From: a bacterium
GTDB taxonomy: Bacteria; Armatimonadota; Abditibacteriia; Abditibacteriales; Abditibacteriaceae
Assembly (NCBI GenBank): GCA_004172935.1
Contig: SDZD01000026.1
Location: 1-64,000 of the forward strand
Direction: 5' to 3'
Length of the DNA stretch: 64,000 bases
Positions 25,056 through 34,241 of this stretch are shown here, one piece after another; positions within the stretch are counted from its first letter, which is position 1; every line of letters starts with the position of its first letter. The position numbers and the translations under genes are program-made. The notes under the pieces are model-generated. The model searched no databases and was not told the DNA's origin. It saw nothing but the letters and a program-made list of their open reading frames with translations.

Positions 25056-25142
25056 ATGTTCGATCTCATTTTGTCCGCCGTACTTTCTCTCGGCCTTCTC
25101 GGTTACCTGCTCTTCGCGCTGTTGAAGCCGGAGCGGTTTTAA
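25056..25142 (+). CDS. kdpF: KdpF, small subunit of the K+-transporting ATPase
   Basis: 28 residues forming one transmembrane helix and ending LLKPERF, the usual KdpF ending (YLLxALLxPExF). It starts at the ATG at 25056 and is followed by kdpA after 9 bases. KdpF stabilises the KdpABC complex in the inner membrane. A longer open frame in the same phase (from 24870) runs over the two preceding small genes and should not be taken as the product. Confidence 0.88.
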   Translation: MFDLILSAVLSLGLLGYLLFALLKPERF

Positions 25143-25151
25143 GGAACTCCC

Positions 25152-26948
25152 ATGACTTCCAACGGAATTTTTCAAATCGCGCTTTTTTGCGTGGTGTTAC
25201 TACTGACTGTCAGGCCGCTGGGCTTGTACATGGCGCGCGTTTTCGAGGGCGAGAAAACACTATTTTCGCCCGTGCTGGGGCCGCTCGAAAATGGGCTTTA
25301 CAAGCTGTTTGGCGTCTCGAAAGACGATGACCAGACCTGGGTTCAATATGCGATGTCGTTGCTGGCCTTCTCGGTTATGGGAATGCTGCTGACTTACGTG
25401 TTATTGCGCTTGCAGGGTTCGCTTCCGCTTAACCCACAGGGATTTGGCGCCAAGCAAATGCCCGCCGATTTGGCTTTCAATACCGCCGCGTCGTTCACTA
25501 CCAACACCAACTGGCAGTCGTATGCTCCCGATTACACGCTGTCCTACTTCTCGAACATGGTGGCTTTGGCGCCGCATAACTGGACGAGCGCGGCGGCGGG
25601 ATTGGCGGTTGCCATCGCATTGGTGCGCGGCATCGCCCGGCGTAGTGCCAGTGGCATCGGCAATTTCTGGGTGGATATGACTCGCTCGATCATTTACGTT
25701 TTGGCGCCAATCTGCTTGGTGTATGCCCTCGTTCTGGTCGCTCAAGGAGTACCTCAAAACTTCAATGCTTATACCCAAATAACAACATTAGAAGGCACTA
25801 AACAAACTGTTGGTCAGGGGCCAGTTGCCTCACAGGAAGCGATCAAGATGCTGGGCACCAATGGTGGAGGCTTCTTCAATGCGAATTCGGCGCACCCTTA
25901 TGAAAACCCAACGCCGTTAACCAACTTCATTCAGATGCTGTCGATTTTCTTGATTCCGGCGGCGCTGACCTACACCTTCGGCAAGATGGTGGGCAACACC
26001 AAACAGGGCTGGGCATTGCTGGGAGCGATGAGCGTGCTATTCCTGATTGGTACGGCGGTTTGCTACAACGCCGAAGCGGTTGGGAACCCGCAAGTCCATG
26101 CGCTCGGAGTGCCGGGGGGCAATATGGAGGGCAAGGAGACGCGCTTCGGCATCACCAATTCGGCGCTGTTCGCTGTGGTGACAACCGCTGCCAGTTGCGG
26201 TGCTGTCAACTCGATGCACGATAGCTTCACCCCGCTTGGTGGACTGGTGCCGCTGCTGAATATCCTGTCCGGCGAGTGCATCTTCGGTGGCGTTGGAGCT
26301 GGCTTATATGGCATCTTGATGTTCGCCATTCTCGCGGTGTTTATCGCGGGGCTTATGGTGGGACGCACGCCGGAATACATCGGGAAGAAAATTGAGGGCT
26401 ACGAAGTGAAGATGGCGATGCTGGCGGTGCTGGTGCTGTCGGGTTCGATTCTGGGCTTCTCGGCGTTGGGGGCCAACGGTAACTTTCCAACGGACGACAA
26501 AACTGCTTTAGCCGCTGTGAACCAATTCCCCGGTACAGCTTATGGCAGCAGTAGCGACACCTTTTACGGCGCGACTTACAACAACGTCAATAACTCTGGG
26601 CCGCATGGATTGGGCGAGATTTTGTATGCCTTCACCAGTGCCACGGGCAACAACGGCTCGGCCTTCGCGGGCATCACGGCGAACACACCGTTCTATAACA
26701 TCACGCTCGGCATCGCCATGTTGGTTGGCCGCTTCTTGATGATTATTCCACTGCTGGCGATTGCGGGCAGTTTGGCGAAGAAGAAATTTACGCCCACTAC
26801 CAGCGGCACTTTCCCGACCGATTCGGCGACCTTTGCCGGAGTGCTGTGTGGCACCATCGTTATCGTCGGTGCGCTGACCTATTTCCCTGTGCTGGCACTT
26901 GGCCCTATCGTAGAGCATTTGCTGATGAATGCAGGAAAGACCTTTTGA
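25152..26948 (+). CDS. kdpA: KdpA, K+-channel-like subunit of the Kdp ATPase
   Basis: 598 residues with about ten membrane helices, with an AAGGAACT ribosome site. Family landmarks include [23 protein letters not shown] [40 protein letters not shown] (part [12 protein letters not shown]) and [12 protein letters not shown] as [12 protein letters not shown]. The selectivity-filter regions of the four SKT-type repeats are visible, such as TNTNWQ and GTNGGG. It binds and conducts K+ across the inner membrane. Slightly longer than the E. coli protein, with an extra periplasmic segment near 440-490 rich in Asn and Gly. First large gene of the operon. Confidence 0.97.
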   Translation: MTSNGIFQIALFCVVLLLTVRPLGLYMARVFEGEKTLFSPVLGPLENGLYKLFGVSKDDDQTWVQYAMSLLAFSVMGMLLTYVLLRLQGSLPLNPQGFGAKQMPADLAFNTAASFTTNTNWQSYAPDYTLSYFSNMVALAPHNWTSAAAGLAVAIALVRGIARRSASGIGNFWVDMTRSIIYVLAPICLVYALVLVAQGVPQNFNAYTQITTLEGTKQTVGQGPVASQEAIKMLGTNGGGFFNANSAHPYENPTPLTNFIQMLSIFLIPAALTYTFGKMVGNTKQGWALLGAMSVLFLIGTAVCYNAEAVGNPQVHALGVPGGNMEGKETRFGITNSALFAVVTTAASCGAVNSMHDSFTPLGGLVPLLNILSGECIFGGVGAGLYGILMFAILAVFIAGLMVGRTPEYIGKKIEGYEVKMAMLAVLVLSGSILGFSALGANGNFPTDDKTALAAVNQFPGTAYGSSSDTFYGATYNNVNNSGPHGLGEILYAFTSATGNNGSAFAGITANTPFYNITLGIAMLVGRFLMIIPLLAIAGSLAKKKFTPTTSGTFPTDSATFAGVLCGTIVIVGALTYFPVLALGPIVEHLLMNAGKTF

Positions 26949-26965
26949 GCTGAGGCTCAGTTGAG

Positions 26966-29023
26966 ATGAAACCTAAAAATTCCGTGTCGATGTTCGATGG
27001 CCCCATTGTGCGCCGCGCACTGGGCGACGCTGTTAAAAAACTCGACCCGCGCGCCGTCGCGAAGAATCCGGTGATGTTCGTGGTGTACATCGGCTCTGCT
27101 GTCACTACCTACCTATTCGCGAAAGACCTCATCGGCCAGACGGGTAACGCGCTGTTCACCGGGCAAATTTCGCTGTGGTTGTGGTTCACCGTGTTGTTCG
27201 CTAACTTCGCCGAAGCCATCGCCGAGGGGCGCGGCAAGGCGCAAGCCGATACGCTGCGCAAGGCGAAAACACAGTCGAACGCGCGGCGCCTTGTTAATGG
27301 CAAGGAAAGCATCGTGGCCGCGTCCGAGCTTCGCAAAGGCGACATCGTGGTTTGCGAAGCGGGCGATGGCATCCCCGGCGACGGCGAAGTCATCGCAGGT
27401 GTGGCTGCTGTCGATGAGAGCGCCATTACCGGCGAATCGGCCCCGGTCATTCGCGAAAGCGGCGGCGACCGTTCGGCGGTGACGGGCGGAACCAAAGTGC
27501 TGTCCGACCGCATCGTGATTCGCATCACGCAGAACCCTGGCGAATCGTTCCTTGACCGCATGATCGCCCTCGTAGAAGGTGCGCAGCGCCAGAAGACACC
27601 TAACGAAATCGCGTTGTCGATTCTGCTTTCGGGCCTGACTATCGTGTTCTTGCTGGCAGTGGTAACCCTGCTACCATTCGCGAACTACTCGATTCGCGCA
27701 GCGGGGCAGGGCGCCGTTCCCACCATCCCGGTTCTGGTCGCTTTGCTGGTGTGCTTGATTCCGACCACGATTGGCGGTTTGCTTTCGGCGATTGGCATTG
27801 CGGGCATGGATCGCGTGATGCAGCACAACGTGTTGGCGATGAGTGGAAAAGCTGTCGAAGCGGCGGGCGACGTGAACACGCTGTTGCTCGACAAGACGGG
27901 CACAATCACCTACGGCAACCGACAAGCCGCCGAGTTCGTGGCGATGCCCGGTGTTTCGGAGCGCGAAATTGCCGAAGCCTCCCAGCTTTCCAGCCTCGCC
28001 GATGAGACGCCCGAAGGTCGCTCGATTCTGGTGTTGGCCAAAGAAAAGTATGGCCTCGTCGAACGCGGGCAGGACTCAATCGCTGGCGCTGAGTGGATTG
28101 AATTCACCGCGCAAACCCGCATGAGCGGCGTCGATTTCGATGGGCGCTGTGTTCGCAAGGGCGCGGGCGACTCTGTAAAAAAATGGGTCGAGTCGCATGG
28201 GGGCAGTGTGCCACCCGAATTCGACGCTCAAGTGACACGAATTTCGCAAATCGGTGGAACACCGCTGGGTGTGGCGAACGGCAACCGCATGTTGGGGGTC
28301 ATTTACCTCAAAGACGTGGTGAAGACCGGAATGAAGGAGCGCTTCGACGCTCTGCGCGCGATGGGCATTCGCACCGTGATGATTACGGGCGATAACCCAC
28401 TCACCGCCAAATCTATCGCGGCTGAAGCGGGCGTGGATGACTTTCTGGCTCAGGCCACGCCCGAAGACAAGATGCAGCTCATCAAGAAAGAGCAGGCCGA
28501 TGGAAAGCTGGTCGCCATGACGGGCGACGGCACCAACGATGCACCCGCTCTGGCTCAAGCCGATGTTGGCGTCGCGATGAACACCGGAACTCAGGCCGCC
28601 AAGGAAGCGGGCAACATGGTCGATCTCGATTCCAACCCAACCAAGCTCATCGAGGTCGTCGAAATCGGCAAAGGCTTGCTGATGACGCGCGGTGCGTTGA
28701 CCACCTTCTCCATCGCCAACGATGTGGCGAAATATTTCGCCATCATCCCAGCGATGTTCATTGCGACCTTCCCGCAGTTGCAGAAGCTGAACTTCATCGG
28801 CCTCTCGAACGCCCAGAGCGCCATTTTGAGCGCCGTCATTTTCAACGCGCTCATCATAGTGGCCCTCATCCCGTTGGCTCTTAAGGGCGTTCCATACAAG
28901 CCCATGAGCGCCGCCAAGACGCTACAGCGTAACTTGCTTATCTACGGTGTCGGTGGGCTTATCGTGCCCTTCCCCTGTATCTGGATCATCGACAAAATGC
29001 TGGTGCTGTTGCACCTCGCTTAA
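26966..29023 (+). CDS. kdpB: KdpB, P-type ATPase subunit
   Basis: 685 residues, normal length. The P-type signature [10 protein letters not shown] contains the phosphorylated Asp309. The actuator domain loop TGESAPV, the [10 protein letters not shown] segment and the hinge [20 protein letters not shown] are all present. ATP hydrolysis here drives K+ transport through KdpA. Starts 17 bases after kdpA and is followed by kdpC after 14 bases. The whole kdpFABC set is intact. Confidence 0.98.
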   Translation: MKPKNSVSMFDGPIVRRALGDAVKKLDPRAVAKNPVMFVVYIGSAVTTYLFAKDLIGQTGNALFTGQISLWLWFTVLFANFAEAIAEGRGKAQADTLRKAKTQSNARRLVNGKESIVAASELRKGDIVVCEAGDGIPGDGEVIAGVAAVDESAITGESAPVIRESGGDRSAVTGGTKVLSDRIVIRITQNPGESFLDRMIALVEGAQRQKTPNEIALSILLSGLTIVFLLAVVTLLPFANYSIRAAGQGAVPTIPVLVALLVCLIPTTIGGLLSAIGIAGMDRVMQHNVLAMSGKAVEAAGDVNTLLLDKTGTITYGNRQAAEFVAMPGVSEREIAEASQLSSLADETPEGRSILVLAKEKYGLVERGQDSIAGAEWIEFTAQTRMSGVDFDGRCVRKGAGDSVKKWVESHGGSVPPEFDAQVTRISQIGGTPLGVANGNRMLGVIYLKDVVKTGMKERFDALRAMGIRTVMITGDNPLTAKSIAAEAGVDDFLAQATPEDKMQLIKKEQADGKLVAMTGDGTNDAPALAQADVGVAMNTGTQAAKEAGNMVDLDSNPTKLIEVVEIGKGLLMTRGALTTFSIANDVAKYFAIIPAMFIATFPQLQKLNFIGLSNAQSAILSAVIFNALIIVALIPLALKGVPYKPMSAAKTLQRNLLIYGVGGLIVPFPCIWIIDKMLVLLHLA

Positions 29024-29037
29024 TCACAAGGAAAATC

Positions 29038-29661
29038 ATGCTCAAACAACTTCGTCCCGCCATCGTTTCGGTGCTGGCGTTCACTTTTCTCACCGGATTG
29101 GTTTTTCCTGCGGTAATCACGCTGATTTCGCAAACCGTCATGCCCGCTCAGGCCAACGGAAGCCTGATTACGCGCGACGGCAAAATCGTCGGTTCAAGGC
29201 TCATAGGGCAGAATTTTAGCGCCCCCAAATACTTCCACCCCCGCCCCAGTGCCGCCGGAAGCGGTTACGACGGCGCGGCGTCCAGCGGCTCGAACCTCGG
29301 CCCGACCTCGAACAAGCTCATCAACGGCATCGAAGACGACCCGAAGACCAAAGATACCGACGAATCGTTCGCAGGTATCAAACAACTGGCAGCATCTTAT
29401 CGGACAGAGAACGGCCTCTCCCCCCAAACGCCCGTACCCGCCGATGCTGTCACCAAGTCGGGCAGCGGGCTCGACCCCCAGATTTCGCCCGAAAACGCGC
29501 TGCTGCAAGCGCCACGTGTTGCGAAAACTCGTGGACTTACGACGGATAAGGTGAAAGAACTAATCGCCCAAAACACGCAGGGCCGCACCTTTGGTGCGCT
29601 CGGCGAAGCGGGAGTTAATGTCTTGGAACTGAATTTGGCTCTCGATGCGGCACGACGCTAG
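29038..29661 (+). CDS. kdpC: KdpC subunit of the K+-transporting ATPase
   Basis: 207 residues. One N-terminal transmembrane helix (about 9-31) is followed by a domain with GSRLIGQNFSAPKYFHPRPSAA (part FSAPKYFHPRPSAAG), SGSNLGPTS, VTKSGSGLDPQISPENALLQ (part SGSGLDPQIS) and a final GVNVLELNLALD. These are the KdpC landmarks. KdpC acts with KdpA and KdpB in the complex and increases ATP affinity. Confidence 0.97.
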   Translation: MLKQLRPAIVSVLAFTFLTGLVFPAVITLISQTVMPAQANGSLITRDGKIVGSRLIGQNFSAPKYFHPRPSAAGSGYDGAASSGSNLGPTSNKLINGIEDDPKTKDTDESFAGIKQLAASYRTENGLSPQTPVPADAVTKSGSGLDPQISPENALLQAPRVAKTRGLTTDKVKELIAQNTQGRTFGALGEAGVNVLELNLALDAARR

Positions 29662-29726
29662 TCGTGGCAATGCCAGAAATTCGCGAAATTAATTGAGCGG
29701 TGGTGCGCAGACTCCACCGAACGACA

Positions 29727-31664
29727 ATGACCTTTTCCTTGCGTCGCCTTTTGATCGGCGACCCGTTGCAAACCTCGGAAGCGAGCCACCAGAAGCTGTC
29801 CAATATCGTGGCGCTACCTGTGTTCGCTTCGGATGCGCTTTCGAGCGTGGCTTTCGCCACCGAAGAGATGATGGCAGCTCTTCTGGTGGCGGGGGCGGTG
29901 CCGTATTTTGGGCTCACCCCCTGGTTGGCAGCAGGAGTTGTGCTTTTGCTGGCAATTGTGGCGATTTCCTATCGCCAGACCATCGCCGCCTATCCGGGCG
30001 GCGGTGGTGCGTATACGGTGGCGGGCGAGAACCTGGGGCCACTGGCTGGACGCACGGCGGGCGCCGCGCTTTTGCTCGATTATGTGCTGAATGCGGCGGT
30101 TTGCTCTTCGGCGGGTGTGGCCGCCATTGTGTCGTTGCTGGGTAACTACGGTGTGGATGCCGCCCGTTTCACTGTGCCACTGGCACTTTATTTTCTGGCT
30201 TTTATCGCATTGGTCAACCTGCGCGGTGCCAAGGAAAGCGGAGTGTTTTTCGCGGTTCCCGTTTATGGATTCGTGGCTATTGTTGGGATTCTGATCGTGT
30301 GGGGCATGTTCTTGTTGCTGTCGGGACAGTGGCATCCCGTCCACTCCGCGCAGGAACTTGCGGCGGCGCGTGTGGCGGGAGAACATGGCGATAATTCTCA
30401 TCTGGCACCTTTTGGTATCTTCCTGTTGCTCCATGCTTTTTCGAGTGGATGCACGGCGCTTACTGGCGTGGAAGCCATTTCCAATGGCGTACAAGCCTTT
30501 CGCGATCCGGCGCCCAAAAACGCCTCGAAAACTATGGTGTGGATGGCACTTTTGCTGGGTGGATTGTTCATCGGGGTTTCGATTCTGGCTTCTCATGCCG
30601 GAGCGATTCCGCCCAATGCGCAGGGCTACGAAGAAACGGTGCTTTCGCAATTGGGGCGCGTTGTTTTTGGCACTAGTCCGTTGTATTTGGTGCTGCAAAT
30701 TGCGACTTGCGCGATTTTGGTGCTATCGTGCAACACCTCGTTCGCCGACTGCCCGCGCCTGTGTTCGTTGATGGCGCGCGATGGACTGTTGCCTCGCCAG
30801 CTATCCAACATCGGCGACAAGTTGGTTTTTGACCGGGGCATTGCCGCTTTGGCGGTGGCGGCGGGAGTATTGGTGATCGGTTTCAAGGGCAGTGTTCACG
30901 CCTTGATTCCGCTGTTTGCCATTGGCGTTTTTCTCTCGTTCACGCTGTCGCAAGCGGGCATGGTAAAGCACTGGCTCGGCGAGAAGTCGCGCGGATGGCA
31001 AAGCAAGATTGCCGTCAATGGTTTGGGGATGGTCGCGACGGCAATTGTCACCATCGTTTTTGCGTGCGTCAAATTCCGTGATGGCGCTTGGATGATTCTA
31101 GTTCTTACTCCGGCGCTGGTTGCGCTGTTTGGGGCCATTAAGCACCATTACGATAGCGCGGCTCGACAATTGTCGCTCGAAAATTATCGTCCGCGTCAGG
31201 GCGTGCGCCACCATGTATTAGTGCTGGTGCCCGACTTACATCGCGGGGTGATTCCATCGCTGCAATATGCGCGTTCGATTTCGACCGATGCACGCGCTCT
31301 GCATGTTCTCATTGATCCGCAACGCGAAGCTCGACTCCGCGAAAAATGGACACTTTATGGACGGGGAATGACTCTGCAATTTCTGCCTTCGCCCTATCGT
31401 TCGTTGACAAGCCCAGTGCTTACCTTTGTCGATATGCTGAAAGCGCGCGAACCCGATTGTTTGATAACCATTATCGTCCCTGAAGCGATACCAACAGCAT
31501 GGTGGGCGCGTGGGCTACACGGCCAAACCGCGCTGATGATGCTGTGGAAACTGCGCTCTCGTTCGGGAGTCATCGCTGTTAACATTCCGTACCACTTCGA
31601 TGCCTGGCTCGATAACGAGGAGTTGCGCAGTCTTGAAAATGCTCGTTCGGTGATCTCACCATGA
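29727..31664 (+). CDS. kimA: KimA-like K+ importer (APC superfamily)
   Basis: 645 residues from the ATG at 29727 (MTFSLRRLLIGDPLQT); an in-frame GTG at 29700 is possible. About 12 membrane helices occupy residues 30-460, and a soluble C-terminal domain of about 180 residues follows. The patterns LPVFASDALSSVAFATEE, YRQTIAAYPGGGGAYTVAGENLG (part AAYPGGGGAYTVAGENLG), HAFSSGCTALTGVEAISNG and FTLSQAGMVKHW match KimA (YdaO) of Bacillus subtilis, a high-affinity H+/K+ symporter whose C-terminal domain is a c-di-AMP target. The location behind kdpC strongly supports a role in K+ uptake. Its stop overlaps the histidine kinase start by ATGA. Confidence 0.85.
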   Translation: MTFSLRRLLIGDPLQTSEASHQKLSNIVALPVFASDALSSVAFATEEMMAALLVAGAVPYFGLTPWLAAGVVLLLAIVAISYRQTIAAYPGGGGAYTVAGENLGPLAGRTAGAALLLDYVLNAAVCSSAGVAAIVSLLGNYGVDAARFTVPLALYFLAFIALVNLRGAKESGVFFAVPVYGFVAIVGILIVWGMFLLLSGQWHPVHSAQELAAARVAGEHGDNSHLAPFGIFLLLHAFSSGCTALTGVEAISNGVQAFRDPAPKNASKTMVWMALLLGGLFIGVSILASHAGAIPPNAQGYEETVLSQLGRVVFGTSPLYLVLQIATCAILVLSCNTSFADCPRLCSLMARDGLLPRQLSNIGDKLVFDRGIAALAVAAGVLVIGFKGSVHALIPLFAIGVFLSFTLSQAGMVKHWLGEKSRGWQSKIAVNGLGMVATAIVTIVFACVKFRDGAWMILVLTPALVALFGAIKHHYDSAARQLSLENYRPRQGVRHHVLVLVPDLHRGVIPSLQYARSISTDARALHVLIDPQREARLREKWTLYGRGMTLQFLPSPYRSLTSPVLTFVDMLKAREPDCLITIIVPEAIPTAWWARGLHGQTALMMLWKLRSRSGVIAVNIPYHFDAWLDNEELRSLENARSVISP

Positions 31665-33481
31665 AAAGTCTTCGTACCCAACTTCTTGCTTCTCATCTGG
31701 CGCTTGTCGGCCTTATGGCGCTGGTGATGTTGGGGGCGGTCGCCAACTTTTTGCGGTTGGGGAATAGTGTTGACCGCATTTTGCGCGACAACTATAAATC
31801 GGTCATCGCGGCGCAGACAATGAAGGAAGCGATAGAGCGGCAGGACAGCGCCGCAGGATTTTTCCTCGCTGGGCAGCGAGAGAAGGCGCGCGCCCAGTTC
31901 GCGAAATATAGCCCGATATTTGAGCAGGCATTGAGGACCGAACACGATAATGTCACTGAAAAGGGCGAAGAGAAAGTGGCTGCCTCGCTGGAAAGCGGCT
32001 ATAGGCAATACAAAACGGGAGTGACCTCGTTACTGAACGGCGAGCATAAGACTGATAGTGTCACCTTCTATTTCTCGACTCTCGAACCTCTCTTCGTGCG
32101 TTTGAAGGGTGATGCGCAACAGGTGCTCGACATCAATCAGGCGGCGATTGTACGCGCTGATGAGACTGCTAAGCGCGATGCACGGCAGGGGGCTATTATT
32201 GGTGTGGTGATGACTCTGGCGGCGTTGGGATTGGCTATCTGGTTTGCGCGGCGGGCAATCAATCTGGCGCTAACGCCTTTAATGGCGTTGGTGCAGGAAA
32301 CCGAACAAGTCGGAGCAGGGCATTTGAATCGCCAGATAGAACTGCGCCGCGACGATGAAATTGGGCTGCTGGCGCGTGCCTTCAATGATATGACGGCGAA
32401 GTTACGCGAGGCCAGAAAGCAACAGGACACCCGCTTGCACCGCGCCGAGAAAATGTCGGATGCAGCGCTGGAAAACCTCTTCGACCCTGTGTTAGTCACC
32501 GACGCGACGCGCACGCTGGTTCACCTCAACAAAGCGGCTCAGGGACTTTTCGGGCCAGCGCAGAAACTTTCGGGTTTGCCACTGGCGCAAGCTGTGGCCG
32601 AACCCAAAATCGTTTCGGCTGTGGAGCGCGCCATCTCTTCTAGCGCGGTTTCGGCAGAAGAGGGCGCGGCGGGTTTGATTTCGATTCAAAGCGGCGACTC
32701 GGAGCGCATTTATCGCTTGCGGGCGACACCGATGCGCGACGACGACACCATTCTGGGGGCGGCGCTGGTGTTGGAAGATGTCACGCACCTGCAAACGTTG
32801 GATAGGCTCAAAACCGAATTCATCGGAGTTGCTTCCCACGAATTGCGCACGCCCGTCACTTCGCTGCTACTATCGGCCCAGTTGCTGGAAGAAGGCGCTG
32901 TTGGCCCGCTTTCAGATGACCAGAAGGAAGTCGTGCGGGCACAACGTGAAGACCTGACGCGCCTTGATGCATTGCTACGTGACTTGCTCGACATCACGAA
33001 GTTGGAGGCGGGGGCCGTGCCACCGCGTTTTGAGTGGGTGAAGCCGCGCGAACTCGTCGAATCGGCGATTCGCGGTGTGAGCAGTCAGGCTAACGCCAAG
33101 GGTGTGCAATTGCACACCTTTTCGCGCGACGATTTGCCACTGGTTCGTGCCGACCGAGGGCAGATTGGGCGGGTGCTACTGAATTTGTTGAACAACGCCA
33201 TTCGCCATACTCCGCAGGGGGGAACGGTCGAACTGGCGGCGCAGGAAGCTGACGAAGGGGTGATGTTTCGTGTTTCGGATACGGGCAACGGCATCCCCGC
33301 CGAATTTCTGAACCGAATTTTTGAGCGCTTTGCCCAGGTGCCTGGTGCCACGCGCGGTGGGGCCGGGTTGGGACTTCCGATTTCACAGACGATTTTAGGA
33401 GCGCATGGCGGGCAGATTCGCGTCAAAAGCGAAGAGGGAAATGGAAGCGAATTTTCCTTTGAGTTGGAGGCGCAGGGCTAG
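31661..33481 (+). CDS. sensor histidine kinase of the potassium locus
   Basis: 606 residues. Membrane helices at about 8-30 and 175-196 bracket a helical periplasmic domain of about 140 residues, resembling four-helix-bundle sensors. HAMP (about 197-250), a PAS domain (about 262-375), the dimerisation helix with FIGVASHELRTPVTS (His393) and an ATPase domain with NLLNNAIRHTP and GLGLPISQ follow. It has no KdpD or Usp domain. Translation is coupled to the KimA-like gene and a response regulator gene follows after 20 bases, so it seems to supply the kinase half that the KdpD protein at 34242 lacks. Confidence 0.92.
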   Translation: MKSLRTQLLASHLALVGLMALVMLGAVANFLRLGNSVDRILRDNYKSVIAAQTMKEAIERQDSAAGFFLAGQREKARAQFAKYSPIFEQALRTEHDNVTEKGEEKVAASLESGYRQYKTGVTSLLNGEHKTDSVTFYFSTLEPLFVRLKGDAQQVLDINQAAIVRADETAKRDARQGAIIGVVMTLAALGLAIWFARRAINLALTPLMALVQETEQVGAGHLNRQIELRRDDEIGLLARAFNDMTAKLREARKQQDTRLHRAEKMSDAALENLFDPVLVTDATRTLVHLNKAAQGLFGPAQKLSGLPLAQAVAEPKIVSAVERAISSSAVSAEEGAAGLISIQSGDSERIYRLRATPMRDDDTILGAALVLEDVTHLQTLDRLKTEFIGVASHELRTPVTSLLLSAQLLEEGAVGPLSDDQKEVVRAQREDLTRLDALLRDLLDITKLEAGAVPPRFEWVKPRELVESAIRGVSSQANAKGVQLHTFSRDDLPLVRADRGQIGRVLLNLLNNAIRHTPQGGTVELAAQEADEGVMFRVSDTGNGIPAEFLNRIFERFAQVPGATRGGAGLGLPISQTILGAHGGQIRVKSEEGNGSEFSFELEAQG

Positions 33482-33501
33482 GCACAGGCAGAAGTGATCT
33501 T

Positions 33502-34239
33502 ATGGCGAAAATTCTCATCGTTGACGACGAAAGTAACATCCGTTTAATGCTGCGTTTGGCGCTGCAAGCGGACGGGCACGCAATTGAAACCGCCGCTGAT
33601 GGCCCCGAAGCACTGGACAAGTTTGGTGACGGTGGCACTTTTGATCTTGTGTTACTCGACCAACGAATGCCCGCGATGGAGGGAATCGAGGTTCTACGTT
33701 CCATGAAAAAGCGCGATGCCGACACCAAAGTCGTCATGGTGACGGCGTTTGGCACCGTCGATTTGGCTGTCGAGGCGCAGCGCGCCGGGGCCGTCAATTT
33801 CCTTCGCAAACCATTCACTACCGATGTGCTGCGCGGCGCGGTGGCAGCGGCGCTGGAAAACCGGGCTGCTTCCGCCCCTGTGGAAGGGGGGACGACTCTG
33901 GAGGGTGTCGCCGTCAACGGGTTTCGTATCGAAGCAACGCAGACTTTGCCGCAGCATTCGCGCGACGGCAATTTCGCTCACCAATTTTCGGTGTTGGCTG
34001 CCGATGGCACCAAAATGCCTTGCGAAGTGGTTTTCCCAGCCTACTTCGTCGAATTAGTCAAAGCGCATGCCGACCGCGATAAGCTGGATGAAAACAACCG
34101 CTTCTGGCTGTGGCTGGGCGAAGAAGCGCTGGCGAACTATCTATGGCAAAACGCGATGCCACCAGTCGATGGCACGCTTGTACTCGAAGAGCTGTCCTCG
34201 AATTTGCGCCGCTGGATGGATGCTGTTTTGGCGGACTGA
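33502..34239 (+). CDS. response regulator with unknown output domain
   Basis: 245 residues. Residues 1-120 are a receiver domain with acidic DDE (8-10), phosphoacceptor Asp53 in LLDQRMPAMEG and Lys in NFLRKPF. About residues 131-245 form a domain that is not the OmpR-type winged helix of KdpE: no HTH could be seen, and it contains QFSVLAADGTKMPCEVVFPAYF and NRFWLWLGEEALANYLW. The receiver resembles that of NtrC-like proteins, yet no AAA+ domain follows. The output could be protein binding rather than DNA binding. It is followed by the KdpD gene after 2 bases. Confidence 0.85.
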   Translation: MAKILIVDDESNIRLMLRLALQADGHAIETAADGPEALDKFGDGGTFDLVLLDQRMPAMEGIEVLRSMKKRDADTKVVMVTAFGTVDLAVEAQRAGAVNFLRKPFTTDVLRGAVAAALENRAASAPVEGGTTLEGVAVNGFRIEATQTLPQHSRDGNFAHQFSVLAADGTKMPCEVVFPAYFVELVKAHADRDKLDENNRFWLWLGEEALANYLWQNAMPPVDGTLVLEELSSNLRRWMDAVLAD

Positions 34240-34241
34240 TT

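Noticed and set aside
24870..25142. 90-codon frame ending with KdpF
   Set aside because: It overlaps two better-supported small genes; the real KdpF starts at 25056 with a normal length of 28 residues.
29814..30698. 294-codon antisense frame over the KimA-like gene
   Set aside because: Arg/Gln/His-rich shadow of a membrane protein gene.
33502..34239. KdpE assignment for the response regulator
   Set aside because: Its C-terminal part is not the OmpR-type winged helix of KdpE.
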